NCBI RefSeq assembly: GCF_933775445.1 | Contig: NC_065873.1 | Location: 26,660,001 to 26,724,000 of the forward strand | DNA length: 64,000 nt | Direction: 5' to 3' | Origin: Argentina anserina | Taxonomy: Eukaryota; Streptophyta; Magnoliopsida; Rosales; Rosaceae | Part shown: piece after piece, positions 35,011-52,359 of the stretch | How positions within the stretch are numbered: the first letter of the stretch is position 1 | Layout: each line of letters opens with the position of its first letter | Notes under the pieces: model-generated | What the model was told of the DNA's origin: nothing | Databases searched by the model: none | The model's input: the letters and a program-made list of their open reading frames with translations, nothing else | Program-made: the position numbers and the translations under genes

Positions 35011-36053
35011 GGTCTTTTTTTAATTTTGAATAATGTTTTTATAATTACGCTTGCTCATAGTTGTAAGATGAATAAGTCGTGCTTAATTTATAATGAGTAG
35101 ACATATGTTATGTATCATGTGAGTATGATCACAGCCTCTTGTCTATATGGAGATGGTAGCAGATGAATATGTAATGACTATTTTGACATTGATTCCCTTT
35201 TTTATTCAAAATAGTGGTTTATTAAAAAAAAAAGTAAAGTAGCTTCCTTAATTCTAGCAATATTGATGAGTTGAAAAAAAATTTAAAATCAGGAAAGAAA
35301 TCTACAATTAAGGTATTTAAACTATAATTCAATTCTAATAGTTGACTAATGAAATTAAATAGTGACCGTATGTAATTTTGATAAAAGCGAAAAATAATGT
35401 ATTATTAAATTAAATGTGTAGGTTTATTTAAAAAAATGTCCCCTAAATAAAATTGACTAGTGAAATAGATCAAGTCATCATCATACTCCACATGTTGGAT
35501 GAAGGATAAAACCAAAAAGGGTCATTTACCACATGTTTTTTTTTTTTGAAATGGTCATTTACCACGTGTTGGTTGGTCGGATTGGAGGAGTAGGGTCCCC
35601 ATCGAGGGAGAGTGGCACAATCCAGTTTTTGGCCATCCCATTATTCTTCAATGGATCATCAAATTCTGAAATCTTATGATAGGAGAGATGTACCTGTATT
35701 TATTCCAACACAACACAACAACTTTTACAAATTTCGTGTCCTAATCCACTTTGAAATTCATAATGGATTTGTGCTCGCTGAACCAACTATTCTATTCTCG
35801 TCGGCAATAATATCGCTAAAGGGGCTAGAATAGGCCAGAGTGGGTGGAGTCACAAGTGGTAATGCCAATTAGTCATTGTTATATGTAATTCTAATTTTTT
35901 TTTTTAAAAAGAAGCCATGGGAACGTTAAAAATTGTTTGAGGCCTAATTTGGTATTGTTGTAACTTAAAAAATTAAAAACGGATGATGATGTAATTGTCA
36001 ATTGCACCAAATGTGAATCAAAACAGTTTCATATTTCAATCAACTTTAGAAAA
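35011..36053. other. AT-rich intergenic DNA
   Basis: No gene is supported. GGTCATTTACCAC(A/G)TGTT occurs twice, near 35521 and 35554, around a T run, as a small direct repeat. A 73-codon frame at 35612-35833 has no recognisable domain. Confidence 0.4.
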
Positions 36054-36061
36054 CATATGTA

Positions 36062-36778
36062 AGATATTCTTAGACTGGTTCCATCACTTGGAAGTAGGCT
36101 TGAGACCGGTTCTAAAATACTGATTTTTTTTCATAATCGGAACCGGAATAAAAAAAAAAGAAAAAATGGTCCGGATTTAGCAGCATTTGCTTCCAGAACA
36201 GGAATCGAATCGAATCGCAAATATCAGGTCGGTTTTCAGATTTTACGGTTCCAAAAGTTGACTATAATATATATTTATCTCCAACCTTTAAACAATAACC
36301 AAATAAAATACCAACTTCAAAATGCAAATACAAAACGTCAATAACCTCTTTAGTACAGTTACCCAATGATCAACAATTAACATAATCAATTATTTCAAAA
36401 ATAATTGAGAGAGAGAGAGACTGCAAACCTAGGATAATTTAGATTATAGGGAGTAACAAAATATTAGAGGAAGTCAGGGCGTAAGGCAAAGTGAATAGTT
36501 TTTTTAGTTTATATAATGATTAGTAGGAGCCTAAGAAGTAAAGAAAATAAAGTGATGAGTGATGCGGTGACGAAAAATATTTCTTTTAGGATTTTTTTTA
36601 TATAATTGTGAATACTCGGTTCTAACGATTCCAAAATCATTTTCAAAAATAGAAACTGGAATCAAATCGAATCAGTCGGTTGTTTCGGTGCAGTTCCTCT
36701 AGAGTTAATAATTTATTTTTTTTGGAATCGAATCTAATCGACCATTTCAGTGCGATTCTGATAGTTCTAAACAATTCT
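36062..36778. mobile_element. Probable non-autonomous hAT-like element (~717 bp)
   Basis: CATATGTA(A) flanks the segment directly at 36054-36062 and 36779-36787, as expected for an 8-bp target duplication. The inward ends AGATATTCTTAGA and AGAATTGTTTAGA are imperfect inverted repeats. Internally, CGGTTC, GGAACCGG and GGAATCGAATC motifs recur in opposite orientations around an AT-rich core. It has no coding capacity. The terminal match is weaker than in the 32392 element, so the call is provisional. Confidence 0.45.
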
Positions 36779-36787
36779 CATATGTAA

Positions 36788-39620
36788 AGTCCCGGACCTA
36801 CTTGGAAGAGATTCAAAAACTATGGTTTGCCGATTGTAGGATTGTGGATCGGTGGAAATGGACTAGCATGCTTGGCTCGACACATTTGGACGTACTTTAT
36901 GCGGAAAGATATACGTTAGACCTAATTTAATCACATTGTCAAAACAAAAGAATATTGACTCCTCGAAAATTGTCAAAACAACAAAATATTGACTCCTCGG
37001 AAAGATGTACGTTAAACCTAAGTTAAGAACAACCGAATATTTATTGAATAGCAGCTTGTAAAGACTCGTCGATCACAAATTATCTGGAAATTTTTGCCTG
37101 TTTTATTGAGTAGCTAGCTAGCAGGTTGCTTACACGGACCTAGCTAGCTAGAAGGCATAGGCATAGTTTTGAAATATCAATCAAGGAGATTGTTATTCGC
37201 CATGACTAAAATATATGTATGTTGAAGTGAAATATAAAAAAATCTTGGCATTCAGGATTGATATGAGAGATCCAATTAATTGACTGAGAAAGTTATTCCG
37301 AGGAACGAGTGTACAACTTGATTTGCAGTTTAAGATTCGATCAAACTAGATGAGCTTGACAAAATCACACGCTTGACTAATTATATACTGACCTGCTCTA
37401 TTTCTATGCAAGATTTCTATCCCTTTTATAGTTTTCCTTTAAACTAGCTGCGTCCAAAGACGGAACCCGGGGCCAGGGGGCCCTATACTTTTTGGAGATA
37501 TCTTTAAAAAAAAATATACAATCAATTTTAAAATAGAACACATAGTTCAACGGAGAGATTCATATAAGGTCATTCATATAATTATCTTAATAGTCAAAAA
37601 TTATGAACAAAAACGTATGAGGTATAGAAACAAAAGGGGTGTTTAAGTAAATTCAGTTATTCTTTTTTGTTTCCTCTTTTTTATTTTCCAATAATAATAT
37701 GTATATTATGATCATTTTTAACTAACTTAAATCAGATTATGTGAAAATTAAAATAACGTGATGTGTATTAAGAGATATATAGTGTGTATTGAAAACTTTT
37801 TTACTTTAAATTGCTGAAATATTCCATTTCAAATTTTCCTTGAGAAAATTTCTATTATATATATATATGTAGCTATTATCAAAGTTTCAGAATATAACAC
37901 TAATTCGACTTTTGAAAATCATATGAGAGAATTTCAAGGTTGTTGTGTTTACATGTATCATTCACTCGTTTACATTTTTTGAATATACCAATAATGTATG
38001 TTTCCCATGAGATATATATTTTCTCAATTTTTTTCCCGTATCATTGTAACATGATTTTTCGTATGATAAATCCTTTGTTTAGGTTTTTACTTTTTATTTT
38101 TTTCACAGTCTACTGTTACCTAATAGATAGAAACATGCATATGCATATTGGTACAAATTTCAAACTCAACCTATGAAAGAGATATTTGGGATGATAGTAA
38201 ACCAAACAAACAGATTGATGTAAAATTCATACCTAAACTATAGTCTATATATATACATACTTAATCCTTAGGTTGTAATTATAACTAAAAACCTATTAAA
38301 TAAGGGAAAAAACTTAAATTCTACCTCAAATTTAGGTTGCAAATAAATTACTGAAAATGACAAACCTTTGAAATAGAAAGTTAAAATTCTCATGAAGTAA
38401 TTTCGATATTGAATTGATTTTAATTTATAAATCTCATAAATTCTAGATATGTAAGGAACTGATCCATAAATTTAGAATAATAATGAGTAAAAGAAAAACG
38501 GCTACTGTTAAGGGACCATGAAGATCTATAATTAAGGTAGTTAATGAGAAAACATAATTTATTTATTGACTTATCACTAATGTAAATCAGTTTTTAATAG
38601 TGACATTTTTGTAATTTAAAAATAAAAGAGTGGGCTGAATATAAACCTAATAAATAGTGTTGGGTGTAAATCTAAGAATTTACTAAATGTAAAACATGTG
38701 TACCTTTTTGGGCGTGTATATAAATGCCCCCTTCCTAAAAAAATCAACTATGCATTGGATAACCTACGGGCTTGACGTCCACTGTAGTATGCATATTCAA
38801 GGGCTGGAAGTTGGTACCTGCATAAATTAATCACTCCTCTCCCCTCTCCACCCATATAAAACTGCTTCATATATACTAAAGAAAAACACGTTTCTTTGAT
38901 CTCCACATACCCAGTCTTCATAATATAGAACCCGATTCCTACATTTCTCTGGTGCTTCCATTCTCCTCGCTCGATCCCCTTGCTGCTTGTGAGTCACGTA
39001 AGTGCTTAATCTAATTGAGCTAAACCGAAGCACGTGCGCTTGACTACTGATTTTTCAATTGATATGCTCTCTCTTTTTTACGAGATAGATCGAGATGAGG
39101 CATATTACAAGGAAGTATGAGAAATTATCGATTATCGATGACATTAAGGAAGTATGCATGTGCTAAGTTAATTATTGGAGTTGCCAAATAATTAGAGCAA
39201 TTATTTGATGAGCAACTATTATGTATGTGTACTTAGAATACCACGTAGCAATGTGATGTACTTAATCAATTATATTATTGCATGGTGTGATAAACATACA
39301 CGGAGTGAAAAGATAAAATATTTAATATTATAAAAATATGAATAATTAATAAAAACAAACACATTAAAACTTGACTAATAATATTAAAGAGATTATAGAC
39401 TATGTACTAAGTAAGTATAATTATTTTTTCTTATTTGATATGCAACTCAATTTTACGACTATTAAAATAGCAATCTGAGAACTCTAAGTTTCTATTTTTG
39501 ACTTTTCACGAAAAACTCCAAAAAGCAAAATAATAATAAGAATCCTTCATTAATTTCATGTTGGATAGCTACCATCGCACCATGTCAAGTGCCAACGTTT
39601 GATTATTTGCGTAAGAAATT
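36788..39620. other. AT-rich region upstream of the lipase gene
   Basis: No gene is seen. A 34-bp direct tandem duplication lies at 36934-36998. The segment 38330-38650 resembles the AT-rich family near 34131 and 35290. A poly-purine/G patch with GGAACCCGGGGCCAGG occurs near 37456 and may be a transposon end, unassigned. Confidence 0.4.
36934..36998. repeat. 34-bp direct tandem duplication
   Basis: The segment starting ATTGTCAAAACAA and ending TATTGACTCCTCG occurs twice in a row, at 36934-36964 and 36968-36998, with one or two differences. The flanking text (GGAAAGATRTACGTTARACCTAA) is also repeated at both sides of the pair. Confidence 0.75.
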
Positions 39621-39792
39621 AAGCATCTAGCTAGAAGCCTACTTTGTGTATATATACAACAGCGCACCCATAGAATCTATTTCCTACATTTCACTGGCCG
39701 GTGCAGGCTTTAAAATTTCCAGTCAGACATTTGAAATAGCTAGCTCAGAAATCGATCACCTTGCTTCCAAGCCATTCCAGCTCAATATTAGC

Positions 39793-42453
39793 ATGGCTTC
39801 TAAGGAATCTGTATGTGACAGTTACTTGTCTCTGAAGCCAGAAAAAGCAACAATCATCGAAATTATTCGCTCTCTGTTTTCCTCGGATTTAGAGAACGAA
39901 AGATTCATCGAGTCCTCAGAAGAAGGGAAGTTAGAGAGAAAATGGATAATCCTCGTCTCTGTTATAGTGCAATGGGTCTTCTTATACATCCGTGTTCCTC
40001 TGGCGAAAATAGGGGATGTGCTGCAGAAATGGCTCAACCTTATTTCGATCAATGGCGGACTACTCATGCTCTTCTTAAACTGGCTGAGAGGTACGTAATT
40101 ATTTTTTGCATTGTCGTGAATATGTAATCAGATGTGTAGCCAGAACATGGCTAAACCTTTGATGATATGTGTGATCAGTTATCTGGGTTCGACCGGATTG
40201 ATTGTCTTCTATACATATATGAAGTCATTAGTAGCTGGTCCATCTGATGTAAGATTATTTGAAGAAGTCGAACAAAATTTACAAAGAAGACTCATTATGG
40301 ATGATTAATTAAAATGGGGTGCAGGAAAGGTGGTCGAGCCGGATTCATTATCATCTAGATCAGTGTTGGGAAATCTGGACACGAGAATTGAATTAGACAA
40401 GAGCATCAAACCTGAGAATACAAGATACAAAGCGGTTCTCTCCATTATGGCTGCTAAGTTATCATACGAGAACAAAGACCTCGTACAATCCGTCGTTAAT
40501 CATCACTGGAAGGTTTTGTGAACACCAAAGTCATTAGCCTCATGCATGGCATCATCACTTCATGTTCCTTATGATGATAACGATGAACTAATTTATATCT
40601 TATCCGTATGCAGATGAAATTCATTGGATTCTACAATTTTTGGAACGGTACGTAAGAACTAATGAACTAAGGAGCAAACCTACAATTAGTTAGTATGTAA
40701 TTGATTATTAAGGTCACTATCATTTTAATTAATGTCTGTCCTGTCATTTCCTTTTTGAGATGGTATATTTATTAGTATATATGTTACTATATTTTATGTA
40801 AAGTAATAAATCAACCATAATCGATCTCGTCTGATTTCCATAGTTAGTGCGTGTACTGACCCGTGTAAGTAAACATGTTTTCTTTCTTATGACCTATGAC
40901 AGGTTGATCTTGTAATTAAGTAAAACACGTTTCTTATGAGCTATGAACTCTCGTATATAGAAACTCCAATTACCTTAAAATATCATCAATTTGATCAAAA
41001 TGGATATGAACATTTATAATTAATCTTGAAATATAAGTTTAACCTTATGCTAGTAAGAAAAATCTCCATATTTCTTCCCTTTAAAATGAAATTCACAACG
41101 CCAAATTCAACGTGAACTGTGATTCTGTAAAGGGAAACATCATGTATTGTAAACTAAAAGTGTGAATCTCACTCTTGTATCCAAGCCTCTATAACAAGGG
41201 TCCAAAGATGTTGCATTTTATGCATTTAATCTTAAGAAAATATTGCTGAGAAAAGACAGAAACTGAGAAAAGTACTTGCTTCTTATTCATTGCATCTTAA
41301 AATGTTGATGGCTAAAAGAAAAAGAAAAGTACTTGGTGAAAATGTATCATAGATCTTACATCTTCTTCTAATTTTTTTTGGTCGAACATCTTCTTCTAAT
41401 TTCTTCTTTTAAAAGTAAGTTTGGCCAGAATGGTCTGAAAGCCAAGCCTAAGTAGTAGAGCTCATTGCACAGGTTACCAAGGAAGAGATTCGACACAGGC
41501 CTTCTTGTTCAAAGACACACAATCTGACCCTAACCTGATTGTGGTGGCATTTAGAGGCACTGCCCCATTCAATGCGGATGCATGGAGGATCGATTTCGAC
41601 ATCTCATGGTGCCAGTTCAACAAAGTCGGTAAGACGCACGGTGGCTTCATGAAAGCTCTCGGCATGCAACCGGAAAATCGGTGGCCACTTGAACTTGAAA
41701 ATGATGATCAACACTCTCAGTTTGCTTACTACACAATCAGAAAAATGCTGAAAGATTTGCTTCAAGAGGATGAGAATGCGAAGTTTATATTGACGGGGCA
41801 CAGCTTGGGCGGCGCGTTGGCAGTTTTGTTCGCCGGGGTGCTAGCAATGCACGATTGTGAGTATGCATGGTTGCTGGAGAGGTTGGAGGGGGTTTACACG
41901 TTCGGACAGCCGAGGGTTGGAGATGAGAAGTTTGGGGAGTTCATGAAGGAAAAGTTTAGGAATCATGATGTGAGGTATATGAGGTATGTTTACAACAATG
42001 ACTTGGTGCCTAGAGTACCTTTTGATGATAAAGCCCTCTTGTTCGAGCACTTTGGGCCAACTCTATACTACAACAGCTGCTATGGAGGAAAGGTCAGTCT
42101 CTCTTCTCTCTAGTACAACCTCAGGCATGAGAGAAATCTCGAGTGATACTAACATAAACATCCATTTGGGTTTTGAGCAGGTTTTGAAGGAGGAACCCAA
42201 TAAGAACTACTTTAGCTTGCGATGGTTCATACCAAATAGACTGAACGCAGTGTGGGAGCTGATTAGGAGCTTTATACTCCCTTTGGTGAAGGGTTCAGAA
42301 TACAGGGAAGGCTGGTTTATGAGACTTTGGAGGGTAGCCGGATTAGTATTTCCAGGAATCCCAGACCATATTCCTCAAGATTATGTTAATCTTACGAGAT
42401 TGGGGACCCTGCTTCTTCCTAAAGAAACTCCTAAAGTACAACACTCGGAATAG
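39793..42453 (+). CDS. OBL1-like triacylglycerol lipase (class 3 lipase)
   Basis: Five exons, 39793-40090, 40325-40512, 40614-40647, 41473-42092 and 42181-42453, join to 470 residues. The third exon is only 34 bp. The N-terminal part has hydrophobic stretches at about 51-71 and 83-98, which may insert in a membrane or lipid body. The lipase-3 domain follows, with NLIVVAFRGT, the nucleophile elbow TGHSLGGALA (Ser284), and VYTFGQPRVGD. The acid-region motif NNDLVPRVPF is also present. The match to OBL1-type lipases is full length. NtOBL1 and AtOBL1 localise to lipid droplets and cleave acylglycerols. The start at 39793 (MASKES) was preferred over an in-frame ATG at 39646 because family members begin this way. 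It converges with the remorin gene. Confidence 0.9.
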
Positions 42454-43165
42454 AATAACACCTTGATTTACCTTGTAATATGTAAATAGCTCAACTAGAT
42501 GGATTGTATTTCAATCTGCACAAGCAGCATATTTATAGTGGAAATATATATAACAAAGCAGGTATATAAGCTAAAGGTCTTTGATTTACATACAGAAAAG
42601 CATTACTAGTAATTGAATCCCCCAAAACTTACTACCATCCTAGTCATCTAATACTGAACTTGAGGTACCGGAATTTTCACACCAACAGACAAGTGTTGAC
42701 AATGATTGTGTCAAAATAGTAGCTGCTAACTGATATACGCCACCCATTCATGCTCTAATCCTCCATACCTCAGTTACTTAACCTGGAAAGAGATGTAAAT
42801 GAAAGTTCAGCACCGTAACATAGCATACGAAACAGAAAGAGGTTCATATCCATTAGAGCAGACCCAGGACATGCATGTATATTAAATTAGACATTTTCAG
42901 TAACTACATAATCACACTTGTATTGAAACCAATGACAATTACATACAAACTCTTTTAAGAGCCTCATGTGGTACATAATCAACTATGCGATTATGTTGAT
43001 TAAAACATAATCACATAAAAGCCTTATCCTTATATGATCATATAAAACAGCAGCAGATGCTAGATACTAAGGAGTATCATCAGTTTTTGATAAGGTTACA
43101 GCTAAGTATTGAACAGGTACCTTGCTTTTTAGCTCAAGTGGAACAACAAATGGCTGACTGAGGCA
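42454..43165. other. Shared 3' intergenic region, lipase and remorin
   Basis: The 3' ends of two convergent genes face each other across 712 bp. No other feature is visible. Confidence 0.6.
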
Positions 43166-44408
43166 TTAGAAAGCATGACACATAAAGCAACCACTCAAAG
43201 AACCGATATGATGAGTCCTGCGAATTATTAAAGATTTACGTGAGCTCCTTCCATCATGTGCTTGATTTTCTGATACTGAGCTTCTCATGTCTTGAGCTTT
43301 CTTCTGCGCTGATCTCAACTTGTTCATAATTTTATCCATGGATGATGACCTCTTCTTTTCCAGCTTCATCTGAAACAGATTAGAGATATTGCAACAATTA
43401 AACACAATGTGACATCACCTGACATGTCTTATACAATCAGCATAAATCTGGAAAGTATGATAATATACAGTTAGTTGCATTTCCCCTACAACTCCTCATT
43501 GATTGCTATAATATTACCTTTTTCCCGACTTGCCAACACAAATCTGGTTACAAGGGGAAGATACCTAGCGGCTCATATACTAGTCTACGATAAAACTTAT
43601 GTTCGACATGGGACACTTAGGTAGTTACCACTCTATAGAAAGTTAGAAACACATTGAGAGATAGAGAGAAAAACCTCTAGTTTTCGTATTGCTGCCTCAG
43701 CTTTTGCCTTCTGCAAATTCTCCCATGCAGCAATTTTGGCTTCTTCTCTTTTAACTCTGATGAAAGACAGAGGTCAGCAATACATATTAGTAGTGTCTAC
43801 CACCCTTCATTTTTTTTTAATGGCTATTTCTTCATAAGATTTGGATGAATATAATTTTAGCTACAGGTTGACATTATCAATCACAAACACACTTCATAAT
43901 ATAACTATATATACAAAAAAAGATTATGTAGAAAACATACTTTGAAACATTCTTTGCTGAATCAGAGAGATCCCAAGCACAAGATCGAACATCAGCATCT
44001 TTCTTTTTCCACCTATCAACAATATCAGAGCCCTTCCCAGGTAATCGGATTTTGTGTTTCTTGGACCACCTTGTCACAGTGACCCTTTCATCAACCTGCA
44101 CATCCCTGACTTCCAATTTCAAAGAGGCGGCACTCTGCATTCCCTCAATAAGGAAGGGCGAGGAAGTGGAAGCAGAGTAATCCTGTCCCTCCTTGGGAGA
44201 TGAGTGAGTGCTATCATCAGGGCTCATTTGGGTTGCCATGTCCCTTCGTGAAACTGCGCGAGACACATTGGTGGCCGCATCCTTAACCCCATCAAACTTT
44301 TCATCTGATGATTTACCAATGGACACAGGCAAAACATCAGTATTCAAGAATATACAATAGTTCCACTGAACTACCTATAATTATGAAACAACATCTAATT
44401 TTCGTCAG

Positions 44409-44440
<32 letters not shown>

Positions 44441-45814
44441 CTACAAATTGTTTGCTCAATACAGATTCCACTAATTAGAAATACAATATAATGTAACCAA
44501 ATTAAACAATTACCTTGAGAATCAGGCAGTGATGACTGCTGGTCCAACACCTCAGAGCAACCATGCACACTAACGGAACGAGCAATGCAAGGCTCATGCC
44601 TAACCGGAAAGGCCCCATTATGAGCGCCGGAGGAGTGGAATGCCATCCCATCCACTGTCATAACCCCAGCCGAAAACGGAGAACCCGCCATGAAATTAGG
44701 AACACTGCCCCCATCAAACATGGGCATTGCCGGCGAGTACAACGAATAATACGCAACTCCAGGAGGACCGAGCGGACCACTCTTTGCCTTGGGCCTCCTC
44801 TGCGCCTGCTGATTCGACAGCCTCATCACACCATCCCCCTGAACCGGACTAAAAATCCACCTCTCTGCATCTTCCCACTTGGACGGCAACGTCCTCCCGT
44901 TATTAAACGGCAACATAGCAGCTGCAGTAGTATTCTTCCTCCCCAAATTAGCACTCGGCGGGACTCGCTCCGAGCTCCAACCTTTCTGCACTCCAGGACC
45001 AGTGTGGCGGTAAGTAGGAGTTCCGGGACTGGGAAATGTTCCGGACATGCGTGACGCCATCGAGCTCTTCTTCAACGTCCCCAGTCTCGGCGACGAGGCG
45101 GCAGAGGCATTGTTCAAATCCAGAGAAGCCGGTCTCGGGCGGTCCAGCTTATTCAGCAGAGCCTCAGATCTAGATCGTCGGTCCTGGCATTCTATACAAA
45201 GCAAGAGTCACTCCACGTTTGGATTGTATTGGACAAAAAAATAGTAGTAGCTTTAGTACCTTTCAAGGCGAGAGAGAAAGAGCTGCGTGCCGAATCAAGA
45301 ACCGAATCCGCGTCGTGGTCTTGGTTTTGAACTGTGCGAGCTCCAGGCCAAAAGAGAGTGAAGTCAGGGAGAAAACAGAAAGTCACATCGTTTGAAAAAC
45401 AAAAAATTGAAAGGAGCAAAAGCGACGTCGTCGTCTCTGAGCTTAGCTGTACTACCACTACCTTTGGCCTTTTCTCCTTTTCTGGATCGACGAACGTGGC
45501 CGTGGCCGTGGCTGTGTGAACCCGGATTGCTATTCGGATCCGAGGTGTCCTCGAGCTGGCGGCGGACCGAGTTCTGCATTAAGAGTTTGATTAATTGGAA
45601 ATGGGAGTGAAAGAGAAGCATGCAGAGGGTTTGGGGGGAGTGCTACCGGAGAGATCTCGGAGGCGGTGGAGTCGTGGTCGAGGGCTTCGGAGGCGAAGGA
45701 GCAGCGGTCAACGCTGGCGGAGGCGGAGGAGGAGAAGAGGCTGGAGTCGAGGGTGTAAATGACCGAGTCAGGGCTGGAGTCTCGGACTCTTGAACCGGAT
45801 CGATGCTCCGACAT
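43166..45814 (-). CDS. Remorin family protein with long N-terminal region
   Basis: Seven exons on the minus strand: 45814-45647, 45573-45462, 45331-45260, 45191-44514, 44370-43941, 43756-43675 and 43369-43166. They give about 581 residues. The long N terminus is Ser/Arg-rich and probably disordered. The C-terminal remorin domain (about 465-575) has the coiled-coil KREEAKIAAWENLQKAKAEA, then IRKLEMKLEKKRSSSMDKIM, and ends in a Cys-rich CFMC segment typical of the membrane-anchoring C terminus. Remorins are plant plasma-membrane nanodomain scaffolds; long ones like this resemble Arabidopsis At1g45207. Two uncertain points remain: the third-exon acceptor could be at 45340 instead of 45331 (same frame, three residues longer), and the exon 5 acceptor was set by frame. 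Intron 4 holds a GA microsatellite. Confidence 0.88.
44413..44440. repeat. (GA)n microsatellite in remorin intron 4
   Basis: Fourteen GA units (CT on the coding strand) between remorin exons 4 and 5. Confidence 0.9.
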
Positions 45815-47855
45815 TGTTAATTCACCGGTGGAGCGTTCACACGGAGGAGGAAGGAGATTCGGTTTAGGGAGTGACCGAGTGAAATGGCGGGTATTAGGAA
45901 AAAAAATTGATTTGTTTATGGGAAAGTCACTGTCATTATGCTTTGCAAATCACGCTACAAATATTTTTATTCATTTTCTAATTATTACACCGATTAACAC
46001 AACTTACAATTTATCTACAGCCTCGGCTACAGATTTTCTTTAATGCTATAACAACCACTTTTTATTTGTCAGATTTGTGTTGATCTTTCTAAATTTAAGA
46101 TATATATCTAATTATTTAATTATTATTTAAATAAAAATAAAAATAAATATTATAAATTTAAAATAGTGGGTAAATAAAAAATAATTGGTAAATTTATTTC
46201 CGGTAACAACCTACGATCTAGACTCGGCAAGAGTAAATGTGTTTTCACATTTATCTTTATAAGTTTGAGAATAGATTTCCTCAAGCAATTTACATACGAC
46301 ATGACAGATAGTTAATTAAATTAAATACCTAGTTATGCAATTAATTCCGATCAGATGGATTATACTTATACTAATCTAGTGGGGATCAGAGGGTTTTGCT
46401 TCTTTTAATGCTGGGATCGTGATTCGGTTTTTTTAAATTTTAACTAGAAGAAAATGAAAGTGGGACTCACCTGTCATGTGTCAGCAAACTTTTTGGGTTA
46501 GTCTTCGGGTCCGGGTCTGAAGGTGGGCCGGAGTAACACGGACTTCTTTTTGGGTTGTCGGGGTGGATTGGAGGTTCCGGTTACTCTCAAAATGCAAGAA
46601 TTTTTGAATGTCAATGATGAAATTCGAACGCACTGATGCCAACATACAGTTTCCTTCAAACCAATTTGAGATGTTATCGTTTGAAATCTTGATACAGTAA
46701 AGAAACTATTTAGAGTGCGACAGAAGAAGTGAAATTCACGAGTTTTAATCTCAAATATTAACATAGAATTTTATACTCACACAATTGTCGTTGGAAGACA
46801 AGAAAAGCATACTAATGGAGACAAATAGATTGCTGGATGTAATGGTGAAATTGGACAAACTATACGATTGCATCTAATCAGTGTGGTCATCGTGATTGAA
46901 TTGATGGGAGAGTTTGATTTGAACCAGCAATAGGTACAAAGAACATCATGCATTAACATATTCATTCATTCAGGACTTCAGGTAAAAAGGAAAAGCAGAA
47001 AGCAACCGCGGGTTTGAATATGGGCAATCATAGGGCAATCTTTCTGTTCCTCCATCACCAAGCTCCGTTGAATTGATTCAATATTCTCTTGTACAGGTCC
47101 TTATGTCTGAGATTTCACTTCCTTTTTCTTTCTGGTACGACAAATTGTCGAGTACATTACTCGTTTTACCCAACCTCACTCGGGTCTATGATGATTTTTT
47201 TGGTGCGATGGGTAACTGGAGCTATTTTTATGTCCAACTAATGGCAGCTACACAGCCTCAATTTGTGCCGTCAAACGGGGTTAATGGAGATCAACAGCTC
47301 TATATATTCCCATAATCTCCGCCGGTGTTGTTTAATTTAATGGAAAAGTTCTAATCTGACTGAAATCAATTATTTTTAGCAGACCCAAGCTCATTGCATT
47401 GGCCTGTTTGAATTATAATAAACGAACTTGGCAGGCATTACTCTCCAGTCTCCACCTTCCTGACCAGTCATCTTATTAGCCCTGTTACGACTTCCGACCA
47501 TCCTTGATCACCAAACACATTGATTCAGATTTATAATATGGAAGGTGATTACTATTCTTTAATCTCTAACACGCCCCCTTTTCCCTCGTCAATTTGTAGT
47601 TCTAGACTCCTAGTTTGCAGGGCTGTATGCTATTACAATGCTGTAATCTGTGACTTCCTTATTAAGAACTTTTATCAAATGCAGGAGAGTTGAAATGGAA
47701 GCACCAGCACACCTATTCTGAGGAGGCTGTTCCTTGCAGCTAGAGCGTAGTTGCTCATGGCAGATCATTCTCTACTGACTTCTGTAATGTGAAGGCAAAA
47801 CTTGCATAGACGTTCATACTCTGGCAAAGTAAGGATACAAATATTGATATATATG
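45815..47855. other. Intergenic region upstream of remorin, downstream of TGS1
   Basis: Remorin promoter and leader (45815-46300, AT-rich beyond 46080), then unassigned DNA and the TGS1 3' region. Frames at 46498-46965 (-) and 47073-47315 (+) have no domain. Nothing else is seen. Confidence 0.45.
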
Positions 47856-51909
<4,054 letters not shown>

Positions 51910-52359
51910 CTCTACTCCGTTCAAACTTGAGTAAAGCTCATCAGTCTCCGGCGAGGGAGACATAAATATGAATACTTAAAACGGTGCGTTTTGGTGACCT
52001 TATTGGACCGTAGCCCATTCTGTAAGTTTTATACAGAGGGATATAACTGTCTTTTTAAATGTTTCCGACATCGTATTCTGTCGTATTCAGCGCGAATTAA
52101 ACCATTTATGGCTCGTTTCCCAGCGTATCCTTCGATGCAGAGATATAGACGCTGAAATACCGTCAAATTGGTGTAAAAAATGCTCGGAAAATTGCCGGAG
52201 ACGATCGAGAATATAGACAAGAAGACGATTTTACCCCTCAGCGTGTTCTTTGCTTACAGCATCGACATAGGGAAAGTTAAACGGTGCGTTTTGGTGAAAG
52301 GACGAATATAAGGGCGGGTGTCGAAGAAAAAGCGAAGACGCAGAAAGTGAGGGAGAAAA
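51910..52359. promoter_or_regulatory. Divergent promoter TGS1 / THO5
   Basis: 450 bp separate the two start codons. The 19-mer AAACGGTGCGTTTTGGTGA occurs at 51979-51997 and again at 52279-52297, same orientation, exactly 300 bp apart and each close to one gene. Its core AAACG-GTG-CGTTT is an inverted repeat. A site II element (AGCCCA, reverse TGGGCT) lies at 52012-52017. Shared control of the two RNA-processing genes is inference. Confidence 0.6.

Noticed and set aside
39646..39792. N-terminal extension of the lipase from the ATG at 39646
   Set aside because: Open in frame but without family similarity; OBL-type proteins start with MAS plus a short acidic segment as at 39793.
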